Assembly (NCBI RefSeq): GCF_051466335.1
Contig: NZ_CP195793.1
Location: 1,178,001 to 1,242,000 of the forward strand
Length of the DNA stretch: 64,000 nt
Origin: Planctomicrobium sp051466335
GTDB taxonomy: Bacteria; Planctomycetota; Planctomycetia; Planctomycetales; Planctomycetaceae
Direction of reading: 5' to 3'
A model generated the notes under the pieces. That model was given only the letters and a program-made list of their open reading frames with translations, made no database searches and was not told where the DNA came from. Every line of letters begins with the position of its first letter. The first letter of the stretch is position 1. The position numbers were made by a program, and so were the translations under genes. Of the stretch, positions 16,655-26,168 are shown in pieces.

Positions 16655-17674
16655 TCAGGTTGATCGCGTTGTGTTCATTTCCTCGACGAGTCGACGCACG
16701 ATTTGCCCAGCATTGATTCCTTCACTCTGTGCAGCGAATGTGGTGATCAAGCGGTGGACGAGTACTGGCGCGGCGACAGCCTGAATGTCTTCTTGTCGAA
16801 CCATGTATTGCCCCTGCAGTGCTGCCCGCGTCTTGCCACCCAATATCAGGTACTGTACGGCTCGCGGGCCGGCTCCCCATGAGACGAGCGGCTTCATCCA
16901 GGCAGGGGATGAAGGATCTTGAGGCCGAGTCTTTCGGACCAGTTTCGTTGCGTACTGATAGATGTGATCCGACACCGGAATTCGTCGCACGAGCTCCTGC
17001 ATCTCCAGGATTTCATTTTGGTGCAGCACCGCGGAGAGATGAGGGAGTTCTCCGCCGGTCGTTGTGCGCGCAATTTGAATTTCCTCTTCCTCGGACGGAT
17101 AGTCCAGTTCGATGAGGAACATAAATCGGTCCAGCTGCGCTTCCGGAAGCGGGTAAGTTCCTTCCTGCTCGACCGGGTTTTGAGTCGCCAGAACAAGAAA
17201 CGGAGGATCGAGCTTAAAGTTCTTACCGAGAACTGTGATCCTGCGTTCCTGCATCGCCTCGAGAAGAGCCGCCTGGGTTTTCGGGGGAGCACGGTTAATT
17301 TCGTCTGCGAGGACGATATTTGAGAAGAGGGGACCTTTGATAAATTGGAACTCACGACGCCCTTCAGCCGTTTCCTGGAGAATGTCCGTTCCGGTGATGT
17401 CCATCGGCATCAGGTCAGGGGTAAACTGGATGCGGCTGTACTGCAGCGACAGTGTTTCGGCGAGCTTGCTGACAAGTAAGGTCTTGGCGAGCCCCGGAAC
17501 CCCCATGAGCAGGGTATTTCCACGTGCGAAAAGACAGATCGCCAGTTTGTCGATCACGTCTGACTGGCCAACGATCACGCGGCCCAATTCCGACTTCAGG
17601 CGATTAAATGCGTCACGAAGCTGTTCGATGCGCTGAACATCGTCATGAGCCAATGTCTGCGAGGTCTCAGTCAC
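16655..17674 (-). CDS. MoxR-family AAA+ ATPase
   Basis: 339 residues. Walker A is GVPGLAKT at 58-65. Walker B is NIVLADEINRAPPKTQAALL. The family block MQERRITVLG and the sensor ATQNPVEQEGTYPLPEAQLDRF follow, then the C-terminal lid (VSWGAGPRAVQYLIL). MoxR ATPases act as chaperones in maturation of metalloproteins or assembly of surface complexes, normally with DUF58 and von Willebrand-A partners encoded directly downstream. Here the next element downstream is the terminator and a convergent desaturase, so the partners are missing from this locus. The gene is divergent from a large PVC haem protein across a region with a 36-bp palindrome. Confidence 0.93.
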   Translation of the reverse strand: MTETSQTLAHDDVQRIEQLRDAFNRLKSELGRVIVGQSDVIDKLAICLFARGNTLLMGVPGLAKTLLVSKLAETLSLQYSRIQFTPDLMPMDITGTDILQETAEGRREFQFIKGPLFSNIVLADEINRAPPKTQAALLEAMQERRITVLGKNFKLDPPFLVLATQNPVEQEGTYPLPEAQLDRFMFLIELDYPSEEEEIQIARTTTGGELPHLSAVLHQNEILEMQELVRRIPVSDHIYQYATKLVRKTRPQDPSSPAWMKPLVSWGAGPRAVQYLILGGKTRAALQGQYMVRQEDIQAVAAPVLVHRLITTFAAQSEGINAGQIVRRLVEEMNTTRST

Positions 17675-17861
17675 TGAAAGTCTCCTGTAGTCGGAATTAC
17701 TTCAAAAACGAGCTGCCCGGGTTTCTCAAGATTGTATCCAAATGTTCTGGATTGAGAGAGTCCAAGGTTTGGGTCATTTTCAGACTCTGTGAAAGCCAAA
17801 TGAGTTTCAGAAAAGTTTTGGAATTTGACATTCTCTGGTTTTAACTTTGTTGAATGATCAG

Positions 17862-17897
17862 ATTCATTGAGACGTCTGAATAGACGACTCAATGAAT
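17862..17897. promoter_or_regulatory. 36-bp palindrome between moxR and PVC haem gene
   Basis: Outer arms ATTCATTGAG (17862-17871) and CTCAATGAAT (17888-17897), inner arms CGTCT (17873-17877) and AGACG (17882-17886), with a single A/A mismatch between the two stem parts and a GAAT loop. Both flanking genes are transcribed away from it, so it cannot be an ordinary terminator. An operator for a dimeric regulator or a 5'-leader hairpin of the PVC gene is more likely. Confidence 0.55.
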
Positions 17898-17966
17898 TCT
17901 CTTTAGTCTTTCGGATCGGACCTGTCTGTTGGGTTCGACATTGGAGTTTCTACTGGAAGAGATGAG

Positions 17967-20900
17967 ATGGAACTACGTTTCAGTCGGGCAATTCTCAGGC
18001 ACGTATTCGCTCTGTTAGCGATGACGACTTCAGTACTTGCGGAGGAATTCGTCCTTCCACCGAACACTGAAAAATCGACGACAACTCCGATGGATCCGGC
18101 CGAAGTCGTCAAGACGGCTCAGGTTCCACCGGGGTTTTCCCTTTCTGTCATTGCGTCTGAACCGCATGTTCAGAATCCAATCGCGATGACGACAGACGAG
18201 AAGGGGCGTCTCTGGATTGCTGAAAACTACAGCTGGTCCGGCAATGGGGAAGGTGGATTCAATTCCTCCCTGAAGGACCGCATCGTCATTCTTGAAGACT
18301 CCGATGGCGATGGAAGTTACGACAAACGGACCGTCTTTTGGGATCAAGCAAGAAATCTGACCAGCATCGAAGTCGGAAACGGTGGAGTGTGGGCGATCAG
18401 CCTGCCTGAGCTGATATTCATTCCAGATGCAGATCGAGACGATGTTCCAGACAGCGAGCCTCAGGTGATTCTGGATGGTCTCATTGTCGGATTGACCGGT
18501 CATACTCCTGCGAACGGGTTGAAATGGGGACCTGACGGTTGGCTGTACGGGCGGCACGGGATTCTCGCCACCAGCATGATTGGAAAGCCGGGAGCGAGTG
18601 AATCGCAGCGGTTTGCTATCAATACCGGAGTGTGGCGCTATCACCCGCAGCGTCAGGTAGGTGAAGCCGTCATGCACGGAATGACAAATCCGTGGGGCTT
18701 TGACTACGACCAGAACGGGGAAATGTTCGTCATCAACACGGTGATCGGGCATCTCTGGCATGTCATCCCCGGTGGACACACCGAGCGAATGTTCGGACTT
18801 GATATCGAACCACATTCGTATCGTTTGCTAGAGCAGACAGCGGATCACGTCCATTGGAATACCAGCGAAAACTGGCACGACGTCAATAAGGGGATCACCG
18901 ACGGAACCAGTGCTGCCGGTGGAGGGCATGCTCATATTGGCTTGATGATTTATCAGGGTGACAATTGGCCTGAGGAGTACCGCAACCGCGTGTACACGTT
19001 GAACCTCCACGGGATGAGACTCAATTCGGATATTCTGGCTCGCGACGGTGCGGGCTTTACCGCGACTCATGGTCCTGATCTTTGCTTTGTTCAGGATTCC
19101 TGGTTCCGCGGAATGGAACTTCTGACCGGTCCTGACGGGACTGTGCTGATCGCAGATTGGAGCGACACAGGAGAGTGTCATGACCACGATGGAGTCCATC
19201 GGTCCAGTGGCCGAATCTATCGGCTTGCGTACGGCAATCCTGCACCGACTCCAAAATTCGACCTGAAAACGAAATCTGATCAGGAATTGATTGACCTGCT
19301 GAATCATCCAAATGCCTGGTGGGCACGACAGGCCCGTCGATTGCTCGTTGAAAGGACACATGGGGAGCAACCAAAAACTGAAGCCGCTCAGCTCGTCTCT
19401 GGGCTGGAATCCTTGCTCGCCAAGACCAATGACCACGTCCACCGAATTCGAATCCTTGAAACAATCGGGAGTGTCGGTGGATCGTCTGCTCAGTTCTGGA
19501 TTGACCGTTTCGCTGCCGAAAATGAGAGCGAACGGGTCATGGCTCTGAAGTTTCTGGTCGATCAGGCGATCACTCCCGATGAGCGTACCGCCGCTTCTGT
19601 GACGGATGCATTGGAGAATCTCGCCAAGAAAGAACCATCTGGTCTGATCCAGCTTCATTTGGCGTCGTCATTGCAGCGACTCTCGTTCGATGAGCGATGG
19701 CGGATCGCTTCGCTGTTGGTGGCACGTCCGGAGTTTTGTCACGACAAGCGACTCCAGTTGATGGTTTGGTATGGCATCCTTGATGCTGTCCCAGTGTCTC
19801 CTGAAAGAGCGATCGCGCTGCTTCAGATTTCCAAGATGCCACTCGTGACTGAATGTGTTGTGCGACGCTTGAGTCTGAGCATTGAAGAGCAACCGGAAGT
19901 TGTTGAACAGGTGCTGGCATTCGTCGCGGACGGAAAGATTCCACTGGAAGCGAGTGTCGTTCACGGAATGTCTCTTGCGTTGAACGGGTGGTTAAATGCA
20001 ATCCCTCCCGAATCATGGGCCGCCGTGTCGAAGAAATTCAGTGGAGCGGATAACCAACAGTTGAAGAGTGATCTTCAGGCGTTGAACCTCGTGTTCGGAG
20101 ATGGTCGGGCGCTGGATGAATTGAAGACGCTTGTCGCTGATGGGATGGCACCTGCAACGACACGACAGCAAGCATTGCGAGCATTGGCAAAAGCGAGACC
20201 AGAAGGGTATTCGCAGACTTTGCTGAATCTGTTGGATGACCGGGCCTTACGCAAAGAGGCGCTGCTCGCTTTGGCCTACTACGACGATCCGAACACCCCA
20301 GCGTGGGCGTTGGCCCGTCTGGATTCATTCGATCCAGCTGAACGGAGCGCGATGATTCAGACTCTGACATCGCGGCCGCTCTTTGCCAAAGCACTGTTGG
20401 AGGCTGTTCAGGCAAAACGCATGGCTGCCTCCGAGTTGTCTGCGTTTCATGCCCGACAGATCGCTTCCTTTAATGATGAATCGTTGACAAAACTCCTGAC
20501 TGACGTGTGGGGCGAACTCCGCGCCAGCCCTGCGGAGAAGAAGGCGCTGATCGAAGCACAGAAGGAGAAACTGACCGAAGCGGTCCTGGCTGAGGCGGAC
20601 CTGTCCCAGGGACGCGCTCTCTATCAGAAGACTTGCGTCAACTGTCACATTCTTTACGGGAACGGTCGACGGGTCGGGCCGGATCTGACCGGGTCGAATC
20701 GCAAGAATCTGGATTACTTGTTGGAGAACATTGTCGATCCGAGTTCGAGTGTGGGGGTGGACTTTCGGACTGTTGTCGTGGCTCTTGAAGATGGTCGCGT
20801 TCTGAACGGTGTCATCAGCGAGCAGAACGACCGCACAATTACACTTCAGTCTGCGCAGGAGGCGATTACGATTGACCGTCGTGAGATTGAGGAGATGAAG

Positions 20901-21017
20901 GCGACGACAGTCTCTTTGATGCCAGATGGACTGCTGCAGAATCTTTCCGAAGAGCAGATACGCGATTTAATCGCCTACTTGATGGGAAGCGAGCAAGTTC
21001 CGTTACCGGCAGAGTAA
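17967..21017 (+). CDS. PVC-type propeller/HEAT/cytochrome c protein
   Basis: 1016 residues. A signal peptide (about 1-25) is followed by a beta-propeller resembling the putative membrane-bound dehydrogenase domain (about 45-430; PPGFSLSVIASEPHVQNP, GLKWGPDGWLYGRHG, VLIADWSDTGECHDHD). An alpha-helical HEAT-like part follows (about 430-850). The C terminus is the planctomycete/verrucomicrobial haem-binding domain with C890-V-N-C893-H894, GRRVGPDLTG, and a Met in VSLMPDGLL as likely sixth ligand. Such proteins are thought to oxidise sugars or sugar-like substrates in the periplasm and pass electrons to their own haem; direct proof is scarce. GGAAGAGA precedes the ATG. It is transcribed alone, with a terminator at 21054, and divergent from moxR. 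Confidence 0.93.
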   Translation: MELRFSRAILRHVFALLAMTTSVLAEEFVLPPNTEKSTTTPMDPAEVVKTAQVPPGFSLSVIASEPHVQNPIAMTTDEKGRLWIAENYSWSGNGEGGFNSSLKDRIVILEDSDGDGSYDKRTVFWDQARNLTSIEVGNGGVWAISLPELIFIPDADRDDVPDSEPQVILDGLIVGLTGHTPANGLKWGPDGWLYGRHGILATSMIGKPGASESQRFAINTGVWRYHPQRQVGEAVMHGMTNPWGFDYDQNGEMFVINTVIGHLWHVIPGGHTERMFGLDIEPHSYRLLEQTADHVHWNTSENWHDVNKGITDGTSAAGGGHAHIGLMIYQGDNWPEEYRNRVYTLNLHGMRLNSDILARDGAGFTATHGPDLCFVQDSWFRGMELLTGPDGTVLIADWSDTGECHDHDGVHRSSGRIYRLAYGNPAPTPKFDLKTKSDQELIDLLNHPNAWWARQARRLLVERTHGEQPKTEAAQLVSGLESLLAKTNDHVHRIRILETIGSVGGSSAQFWIDRFAAENESERVMALKFLVDQAITPDERTAASVTDALENLAKKEPSGLIQLHLASSLQRLSFDERWRIASLLVARPEFCHDKRLQLMVWYGILDAVPVSPERAIALLQISKMPLVTECVVRRLSLSIEEQPEVVEQVLAFVADGKIPLEASVVHGMSLALNGWLNAIPPESWAAVSKKFSGADNQQLKSDLQALNLVFGDGRALDELKTLVADGMAPATTRQQALRALAKARPEGYSQTLLNLLDDRALRKEALLALAYYDDPNTPAWALARLDSFDPAERSAMIQTLTSRPLFAKALLEAVQAKRMAASELSAFHARQIASFNDESLTKLLTDVWGELRASPAEKKALIEAQKEKLTEAVLAEADLSQGRALYQKTCVNCHILYGNGRRVGPDLTGSNRKNLDYLLENIVDPSSSVGVDFRTVVVALEDGRVLNGVISEQNDRTITLQSAQEAITIDRREIEEMKATTVSLMPDGLLQNLSEEQIRDLIAYLMGSEQVPLPAE

Positions 21018-21053
21018 TTCGACTAAAGTAGTCGTTGTTACAAGAATCAGTTT

Positions 21054-21096
21054 TAAGCCGTCCACTCGCGTTCGCTGCGGGTGAACGGCTTTTTTT
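21054..21096 (+). terminator. Intrinsic terminator after PVC haem gene
   Basis: AAGCCGT (21055) pairs with ACGGCTT ending at 21092, with a GC-rich inner stem of CAC/GTG and CGC/GCG type, followed by a run of T's from 21089 to 21096. Confidence 0.85.
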
Positions 21097-21655
21097 ATGT
21101 CGATTTTGCATCTTGGCGAGGCTCGCCCTGTCGTGGGCTATTTTGTCGTAAATGTATTGCTCTGTAATCTGTTAAGGAAGTTGGTTGTGTTGTCTGGATT
21201 TGATGGCAGTTCTGGAAGTAGGACAAATTTCGATTCTGTGAAACATATTTTTTGAAAGGTGTTGACTTTGTCGCCCTAAAAGTCGATGATTAAATCACGA
21301 CAAGATTGGTGGGATATTTGTGACGCGAAAGCGAGCTGCCACCATGGAGAACAATTGATTCGATGCTGACTTTGATTTGAGGCATCGAAGAAATCCCTCT
21401 CGCCAACAAAATGAAAACATCAAATAAAATTCTCTGCGAGCCGTTCGTGCAAAACTCTTTGCTCTCCCATCGCTGTTGTTGTCTCTCTTAGATCTGCTCA
21501 CTGTCGTGAACGGCGACGGAAACTGACTGCCAGCATCGGAAGTCTTTCGATGTTGAAGCGAAACTGGTGATCCAGATTTTTAAGGTCGTTTCGGGCTTTT
21601 TCTGCATCTACCGAACGCCCTGTTCTTCATAAGAAACGTTTTAATTTGGAGTCTG
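21097..21655. other. Long intergenic upstream of DUF1559 gene
   Basis: About 560 bp with no convincing gene. A 68-codon minus frame at 21295-21501 has a poor composition and no ribosome site. A TTGACT at 21262 is not followed by a good -10 at standard spacing. The last bases hold GGAG just before the DUF1559 start. A long leader or an undetected small RNA is possible. Confidence 0.5.
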
Positions 21656-22690
21656 ATGATGTCTTTGCGTACTTCTCGCAGTGGTCGGTCGGGGTTTACA
21701 TTGATTGAACTGCTCGTGGTGATTGCCATCATTGCGGTTTTGATCGCGTTGCTGCTTCCAGCCGTTCAGCAGGCCCGTGAGGCTGCCCGCCGCTCACAGT
21801 GCAAAAACAATCTCAAGCAGATTGGCCTGGCTTTGCACAACTATCATGACACTTTCAACGCGCTGCCGATCGGGTTTACAGATACGAACCTTGCAAATGT
21901 TCACGCTGCGACGAAAGATGGTGGATGGTCTTGGCGTTCCATGATTCTTCCTCAACTGGAACAGTCGACACTGTTCAATCAGTTCGACTTCAACGCACAT
22001 CCGTTCGGTCAACTTCCTGCCGAAGCGGGAAACACCATCGTATCTCGGACTCCGCTTGCAGTGTTCAGCTGCCCGAGTGATCCAAAGCCAACCGCACGCA
22101 AAACCGGCAACACTGCTCCCGGTTCGACATCAACAGGGAACGGCGTCGTCGAGGGTATTGCTACAGCAAGTTACGTTGGAAATGCAGGGCCTTTTCATCA
22201 CATTCTGTGCGAGGACACCAGTCCAGCACCGACAAATCCAGTCCGGAATGTGGGGCCATTCGGCGTGAATATTTCCAAGAACTTCCGAGTGGTCACGGAC
22301 GGTCTATCCAACACGTTCTTTGCTGGCGAAACGACTGTTCTGGCGTCTGCAAATAATCTTCTTTACGGAGCTCTGACAAACAACGGGGGGGCGAACTGCA
22401 CGAACGTTGCAGAGCACACTCCTGGAGGATTCGATGGATTGCGAACAGCGTTGCGTAAGCTGAATCCACCCGCTTCGGTTGGTCAGCCTTGGCGTGCTTT
22501 TCATAGTGCACACGTCGGCGGAGCGAATTTCCTGATGGGTGACGGTAGCGTTCGCTTCATCAGCGAGAATATCGACCACACATCTGCAACGTTCCAGCCA
22601 AATCAGCCAGATCCTTTCCAATACTCGCTGTTTGGGACATATCAGAAACTCTCTGCCGTTGGCGACGGTCAGGTTATTGGAGAGTTCTAA
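21656..22690 (+). CDS. DUF1559 pilin-like protein (type II pseudopilin N terminus)
   Basis: 344 residues. The N terminus has the prepilin cleavage/methylation motif GFTLIELLVVIAIIAVLIAL-type (G13/F14 from the first Met), then PAVQQAREAARRSQCKNNL-KQIGLALHNYHD, the conserved start of DUF1559. Near the C terminus is the H-X9-DG motif (HVGGANFLMGDG), which names this planctomycete family. Proteins of this type are exported and anchored like type II secretion pseudopilins; large paralogous sets exist in these genomes, with unknown function. GGAG at 21648 fits the second ATG (21659) slightly better than the first. A lipoprotein gene follows on the same strand, a recurrent pairing. Confidence 0.93.
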   Translation: MMSLRTSRSGRSGFTLIELLVVIAIIAVLIALLLPAVQQAREAARRSQCKNNLKQIGLALHNYHDTFNALPIGFTDTNLANVHAATKDGGWSWRSMILPQLEQSTLFNQFDFNAHPFGQLPAEAGNTIVSRTPLAVFSCPSDPKPTARKTGNTAPGSTSTGNGVVEGIATASYVGNAGPFHHILCEDTSPAPTNPVRNVGPFGVNISKNFRVVTDGLSNTFFAGETTVLASANNLLYGALTNNGGANCTNVAEHTPGGFDGLRTALRKLNPPASVGQPWRAFHSAHVGGANFLMGDGSVRFISENIDHTSATFQPNQPDPFQYSLFGTYQKLSAVGDGQVIGEF

Positions 22691-22808
22691 TCTCGGGCTG
22701 CCATGAATGAGTCGAGATCAATATGCCCGGTTTATTGGTCTCGATTTTTACAGTGCTACAGAAATATCACCCCGATGCTTTTGGGGATGGCGTGTGAGGA
22801 GAGTTGTC

Positions 22809-23246
22809 ATGTTGAGTTTTCGCCCCATTCTGGCTCTTGGTGGAATCGCTGTTTTGCTGCTAGGCGTTGGATGCGGGGGAGATGGCGTCGAGTTAGGGAA
22901 TGTTGAAGGGACGCTCACTGTCGATGGCAAGCCGGTTCCCGGAGCGACAGTGGTCTTCAATCCTCAAGATTCAGAAGTGCGTTCGCCTTCATATGGAACC
23001 ACCGATGCCAACGGTCACTACAAGTTAGCCTTCAACCTGCACAAGGAAGGAGCGATTCCAGCGAAGCATTTTGTGCAGATTGAGCTCGAACGGCTCACGA
23101 AAAGTGAATTGCGAGAGTACAAAGAAAACGGCATGACTCCTCCGGAGTTTTTCGAGATCCCTAAGAAATACCGCAAGCCCGACGCTCTGGAGTACGTGGT
23201 CAAACGGGGATCAAACGTGATCGATATTACGCTGGATTCAAAATAA
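22809..23246 (+). CDS. Lipoprotein with carboxypeptidase-regulatory-like fold
   Basis: 145 residues from the ATG at 22809, which has AGGAGAG just upstream; the frame is open to 22707, but the added part is not protein-like. A signal peptide ends LLLGVGC (Cys22 lipidation; the -3 residue is Gly, not the ideal Leu). The mature part begins VEGTLTVDGKPVPGATVVF and continues with TTDANGHYKLAF, the pattern of transthyretin-like or carboxypeptidase-regulatory-like beta-sandwiches. Genes of this kind regularly follow DUF1559 genes in planctomycetes, so a joint surface role is inferred. There is no terminator directly after; a diverged intergenic repeat lies at 23323. Confidence 0.85.
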   Translation: MLSFRPILALGGIAVLLLGVGCGGDGVELGNVEGTLTVDGKPVPGATVVFNPQDSEVRSPSYGTTDANGHYKLAFNLHKEGAIPAKHFVQIELERLTKSELREYKENGMTPPEFFEIPKKYRKPDALEYVVKRGSNVIDITLDSK

Positions 23247-23322
23247 CGCTGAGAGTCAAACTGGCAGAAGTTCGGGCGGGAAGTGATCGCCATCCTTTGG
23301 TGGATGCAGCGTTTCCATTGTC

Positions 23323-23380
23323 TCTGTCTCAGAAGTGTGGCTGATCATAATGTCAGCACTCGCTCAGACGCCCTCCTGGT
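23323..23380 (+). repeat. Dispersed intergenic repeat, copy 3 (diverged)
   Basis: Starts TCTGTCTCAGAAGTGTGGC, then ATAATGTCAGCACTCGCTCAGACG. It matches copy 1 in the order CTGTCTCAG, GTGTGGC, AATG, CAGC, CTCG, TCA, ACGC, with internal differences and a short deletion. It sits in the 204-bp gap before the second PSCyt gene. Confidence 0.4.
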
Positions 23381-23450
23381 TGCTGCTGGACCGTAACACT
23401 CTCACGCGGTGCTCATTTGGGTTTTCAATACAGTTGAGTGGAAGTGAATC

Positions 23451-26114
23451 ATGAAGAGTTCATTGCTGCGTTCACTTGGCTTGTCAGCAGCGTTTGGAGT
23501 GACGTCCCTTGCACCATTAAGCGTGCGTGCAGAGTCGGCTCCCGACCCGGCGGGCATCGAGTTTTTTGAGTCGAAGATCCGGCCGCTTCTTGTGGAGAAT
23601 TGTTACACCTGCCACTCTGCCAATACGAATGCCAAAGGGGGCCTGCGAGTCGACGATCGGAATGGTTTGCTGGATGGAGGAAACCGTGGGGCTGCAGTGG
23701 TTCCCAACGATGTTGAAGGAAGCTTGCTTCTGACTGCGGTGAAGCATGAAGCAGGAGTCCCCTCGATGCCGCCGGGCAAGAAGCTCTCCGATGAAGAGAT
23801 TTCGTTGCTGACAAAGTGGATCGAGACTGGAGCGGTCTGGCCCACTGTCGAGGTGACGCACGAATTGTCTGAAACACCTTCAGACTATGCGGAACTCGCT
23901 GCGACTCATTGGGCATGGCAACCGCTCAAGAGTGCGACTGCTCCAGCTGTGAAAAATGAATCCTGGCCGTTGAGCAATATCGATCGCTTTATCCTCGCCA
24001 GATTGGAAGAGAAGGGATTGGAGCCAGTGCGGGCTGCAGACCGTGTGGCACTGATTCGGCGCGTTACGTTCGATCTGACCGGACTCCCGCCAACTCCAGC
24101 AGAGATTCAGGCATTCGAAGCTGATCAATCTCCTGATGCATACGCGAATCTGGTTGATCGTCTTCTGGCCTCACCAGCATTCGGTGAGCACTGGGGACGG
24201 CATTGGCTGGATGTCGCCCGATATGGGGAGTCGACTGGTTCATCACGCAACGTCCCTTATCCACACGCATGGCGCTATCGCGACTACGTGATCGCAGCGT
24301 TCAACGCTGACAAACCTTTTGACAAATTTATACACGAGCAGATCGCGGGGGATTTGCTTCCCGCTGAGAACGAAGTCGATAAACAGGAAAATCTGGTTGC
24401 GACTGGGTTCCTCGCTCTTGGTGTCAAGGACGTGAATCAGCGATTTAAAAACCGCTTCATCATGGACAACATCGATGAGCAAATTGACACCACAACTCGT
24501 GCCTTCCTGGGACTGACTGTTGCTTGTGCTCGCTGCCATGATCATAAGTTCGATCCGATTCCAACCAGCGACTACTACGCTCTTGCTGGTATCTTCGAGA
24601 GTTCCGACATGTGTGCGGGGGTGCGGAACAAGATGGGAGGGGGCGGGCTCGATTACTACGACAAAGCGATGCTCATCGAAGTGGGCGGAGACGTTCACCC
24701 AGATTTAGTTGCGAAGAACTCAGCCGAGCTCGAGAAGGTGAAACAGGAACTCGAAGAGGCTCGAAAGCAATTTCAGAAATTGCGAGACACTCCAGAAGGG
24801 GATGAACTCGCTCCAAACGGCCGCCCTCGGAAGACCGTCGCCCGCAACCGAATGAACAGGATTCAGCAACAGCTTGAGAATTTGCAGGATCCCGCAGCAT
24901 TTTCCGCTGTTGCTTATGGAGTGAGAGATGCCGCGAAGATTACGGATGCAAATATCCGTATTCGCGGAGAGGCAGAATTGATCGGGCCTGCAGTGAAGCG
25001 TGGGTTCCTGAGTCTCATGCCGCATGTCCCGGCTCCTGAAATCGGCACAGATACCAGTGGGCGGCTACAGCTTGCTCAGTGGCTGTCTCACCCTGAGAAT
25101 TCGCTGACATCCCGCGTCATTGTCAATCGCATCTGGAGTCACCTGTTTCATCAGGGGCTCGTCGCAACAGTAGATAACTTTGGCGTGACAGGTGATAAGC
25201 CGACCCATCCCGAATTGCTCGATTACCTCGCTCTTCAGTTTGTGCAAGAGGGATGGTCGATAAAGAAAACTGTGCGGAATCTGGTTCTCACTCAGGCTTA
25301 CCAGATGAGTTCCGATCGCTCGGAGCGAGGGATTGCTGAAGACCCTGCGAATCGGCTGGTGTGGCGGCATACCCCACGTCGACTGACTGCGGAGGAAATT
25401 CGCGATGCAATTCTCGCAGACAGTGGCCGGCTCCTTCATGGAATCCCTGCAACTCAGCCCACGCATGAGTTGAAAGTCATCGAAATGCGGAACAACGGGC
25501 CGGAAGCGGTTGAAATTAAGAGTCAAGCTGCATCCAGTGTGCATCGCAGTGTGTATTTGCCGTTGTTGCGCGGTTTGGTTCCTGAATCGTTGCAGGTGTT
25601 TGACTTCGCTGAGCAGGGGATGGTCACCGGGGCACGGGATGTGACGACAGTTGCTCCACAGGCTCTCTACATGTTGAACGATCCGCTCGTCTGGACAAGT
25701 TCATTGAAACTCGCGGAGAACTTGTTGCAACAAACTGAAGCGGATGATCAACAGCGTGTGACTCTCGCTTACCGTACGATTTTCGGACGGGATCCACGTT
25801 CGAGTGAACTGGAATTGGCTCAGGCCTACGTGGCGGAATTCATTTCGAACCGACCCGACGAAGAGGACTCTTCGGAGTCCGAGGCACAAGCTGATCCTGT
25901 TCCGGCTGAGACGCCTGAAACTGAACCGGTCCTTGTCGCTGCGGCGACCACAGGAAATGGAAATGGCGGAGCCAATGTCAATCCAGATGAAGCCGATCAG
26001 ACAGATGTGGCGGTGGAGGTCGAAAAGATCGTGATCAACGACGTCGAAACGGCTGCCTGGACCAGCTTCTGCCAGGCTCTCTTCGGATCTGCCGAATTCC
26101 GCTACCTCAAATAA
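23451..26114 (+). CDS. PSCyt1/DUF1549/DUF1553 cytochrome-like protein, pair B
   Basis: 887 residues. Signal peptide 1-27; PSCyt1 with C51-Y-T-C54-H55; DUF1549 (about 165-372) with RRVTFDLTGLPPTPAEI, HWLDVARYGES and a second haem motif C359-A-R-C362-H363. A charged, probably coiled linker spans about 420-475, and DUF1553 about 525-770 (LTSRVIVNRIWSHLFHQG). Unlike the other three copies, the C terminus carries a roughly 75-residue insert (about 788-862) that is acidic and low in complexity, Glu/Pro/Ala-rich then Gly/Asn-rich, before the usual ending FGSAEFRYLK. Periplasmic electron transfer is inferred from the two CxxCH motifs. The DUF1501 partner starts 54 bp downstream, so the two are almost certainly cotranscribed. 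Confidence 0.92.
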   Translation: MKSSLLRSLGLSAAFGVTSLAPLSVRAESAPDPAGIEFFESKIRPLLVENCYTCHSANTNAKGGLRVDDRNGLLDGGNRGAAVVPNDVEGSLLLTAVKHEAGVPSMPPGKKLSDEEISLLTKWIETGAVWPTVEVTHELSETPSDYAELAATHWAWQPLKSATAPAVKNESWPLSNIDRFILARLEEKGLEPVRAADRVALIRRVTFDLTGLPPTPAEIQAFEADQSPDAYANLVDRLLASPAFGEHWGRHWLDVARYGESTGSSRNVPYPHAWRYRDYVIAAFNADKPFDKFIHEQIAGDLLPAENEVDKQENLVATGFLALGVKDVNQRFKNRFIMDNIDEQIDTTTRAFLGLTVACARCHDHKFDPIPTSDYYALAGIFESSDMCAGVRNKMGGGGLDYYDKAMLIEVGGDVHPDLVAKNSAELEKVKQELEEARKQFQKLRDTPEGDELAPNGRPRKTVARNRMNRIQQQLENLQDPAAFSAVAYGVRDAAKITDANIRIRGEAELIGPAVKRGFLSLMPHVPAPEIGTDTSGRLQLAQWLSHPENSLTSRVIVNRIWSHLFHQGLVATVDNFGVTGDKPTHPELLDYLALQFVQEGWSIKKTVRNLVLTQAYQMSSDRSERGIAEDPANRLVWRHTPRRLTAEEIRDAILADSGRLLHGIPATQPTHELKVIEMRNNGPEAVEIKSQAASSVHRSVYLPLLRGLVPESLQVFDFAEQGMVTGARDVTTVAPQALYMLNDPLVWTSSLKLAENLLQQTEADDQQRVTLAYRTIFGRDPRSSELELAQAYVAEFISNRPDEEDSSESEAQADPVPAETPETEPVLVAAATTGNGNGGANVNPDEADQTDVAVEVEKIVINDVETAAWTSFCQALFGSAEFRYLK

Positions 26115-26168
26115 CCTTCTGCTCCTAGATCACGTTGTCATCCGGAATCAAATGAAGAGGAAGTTGTC

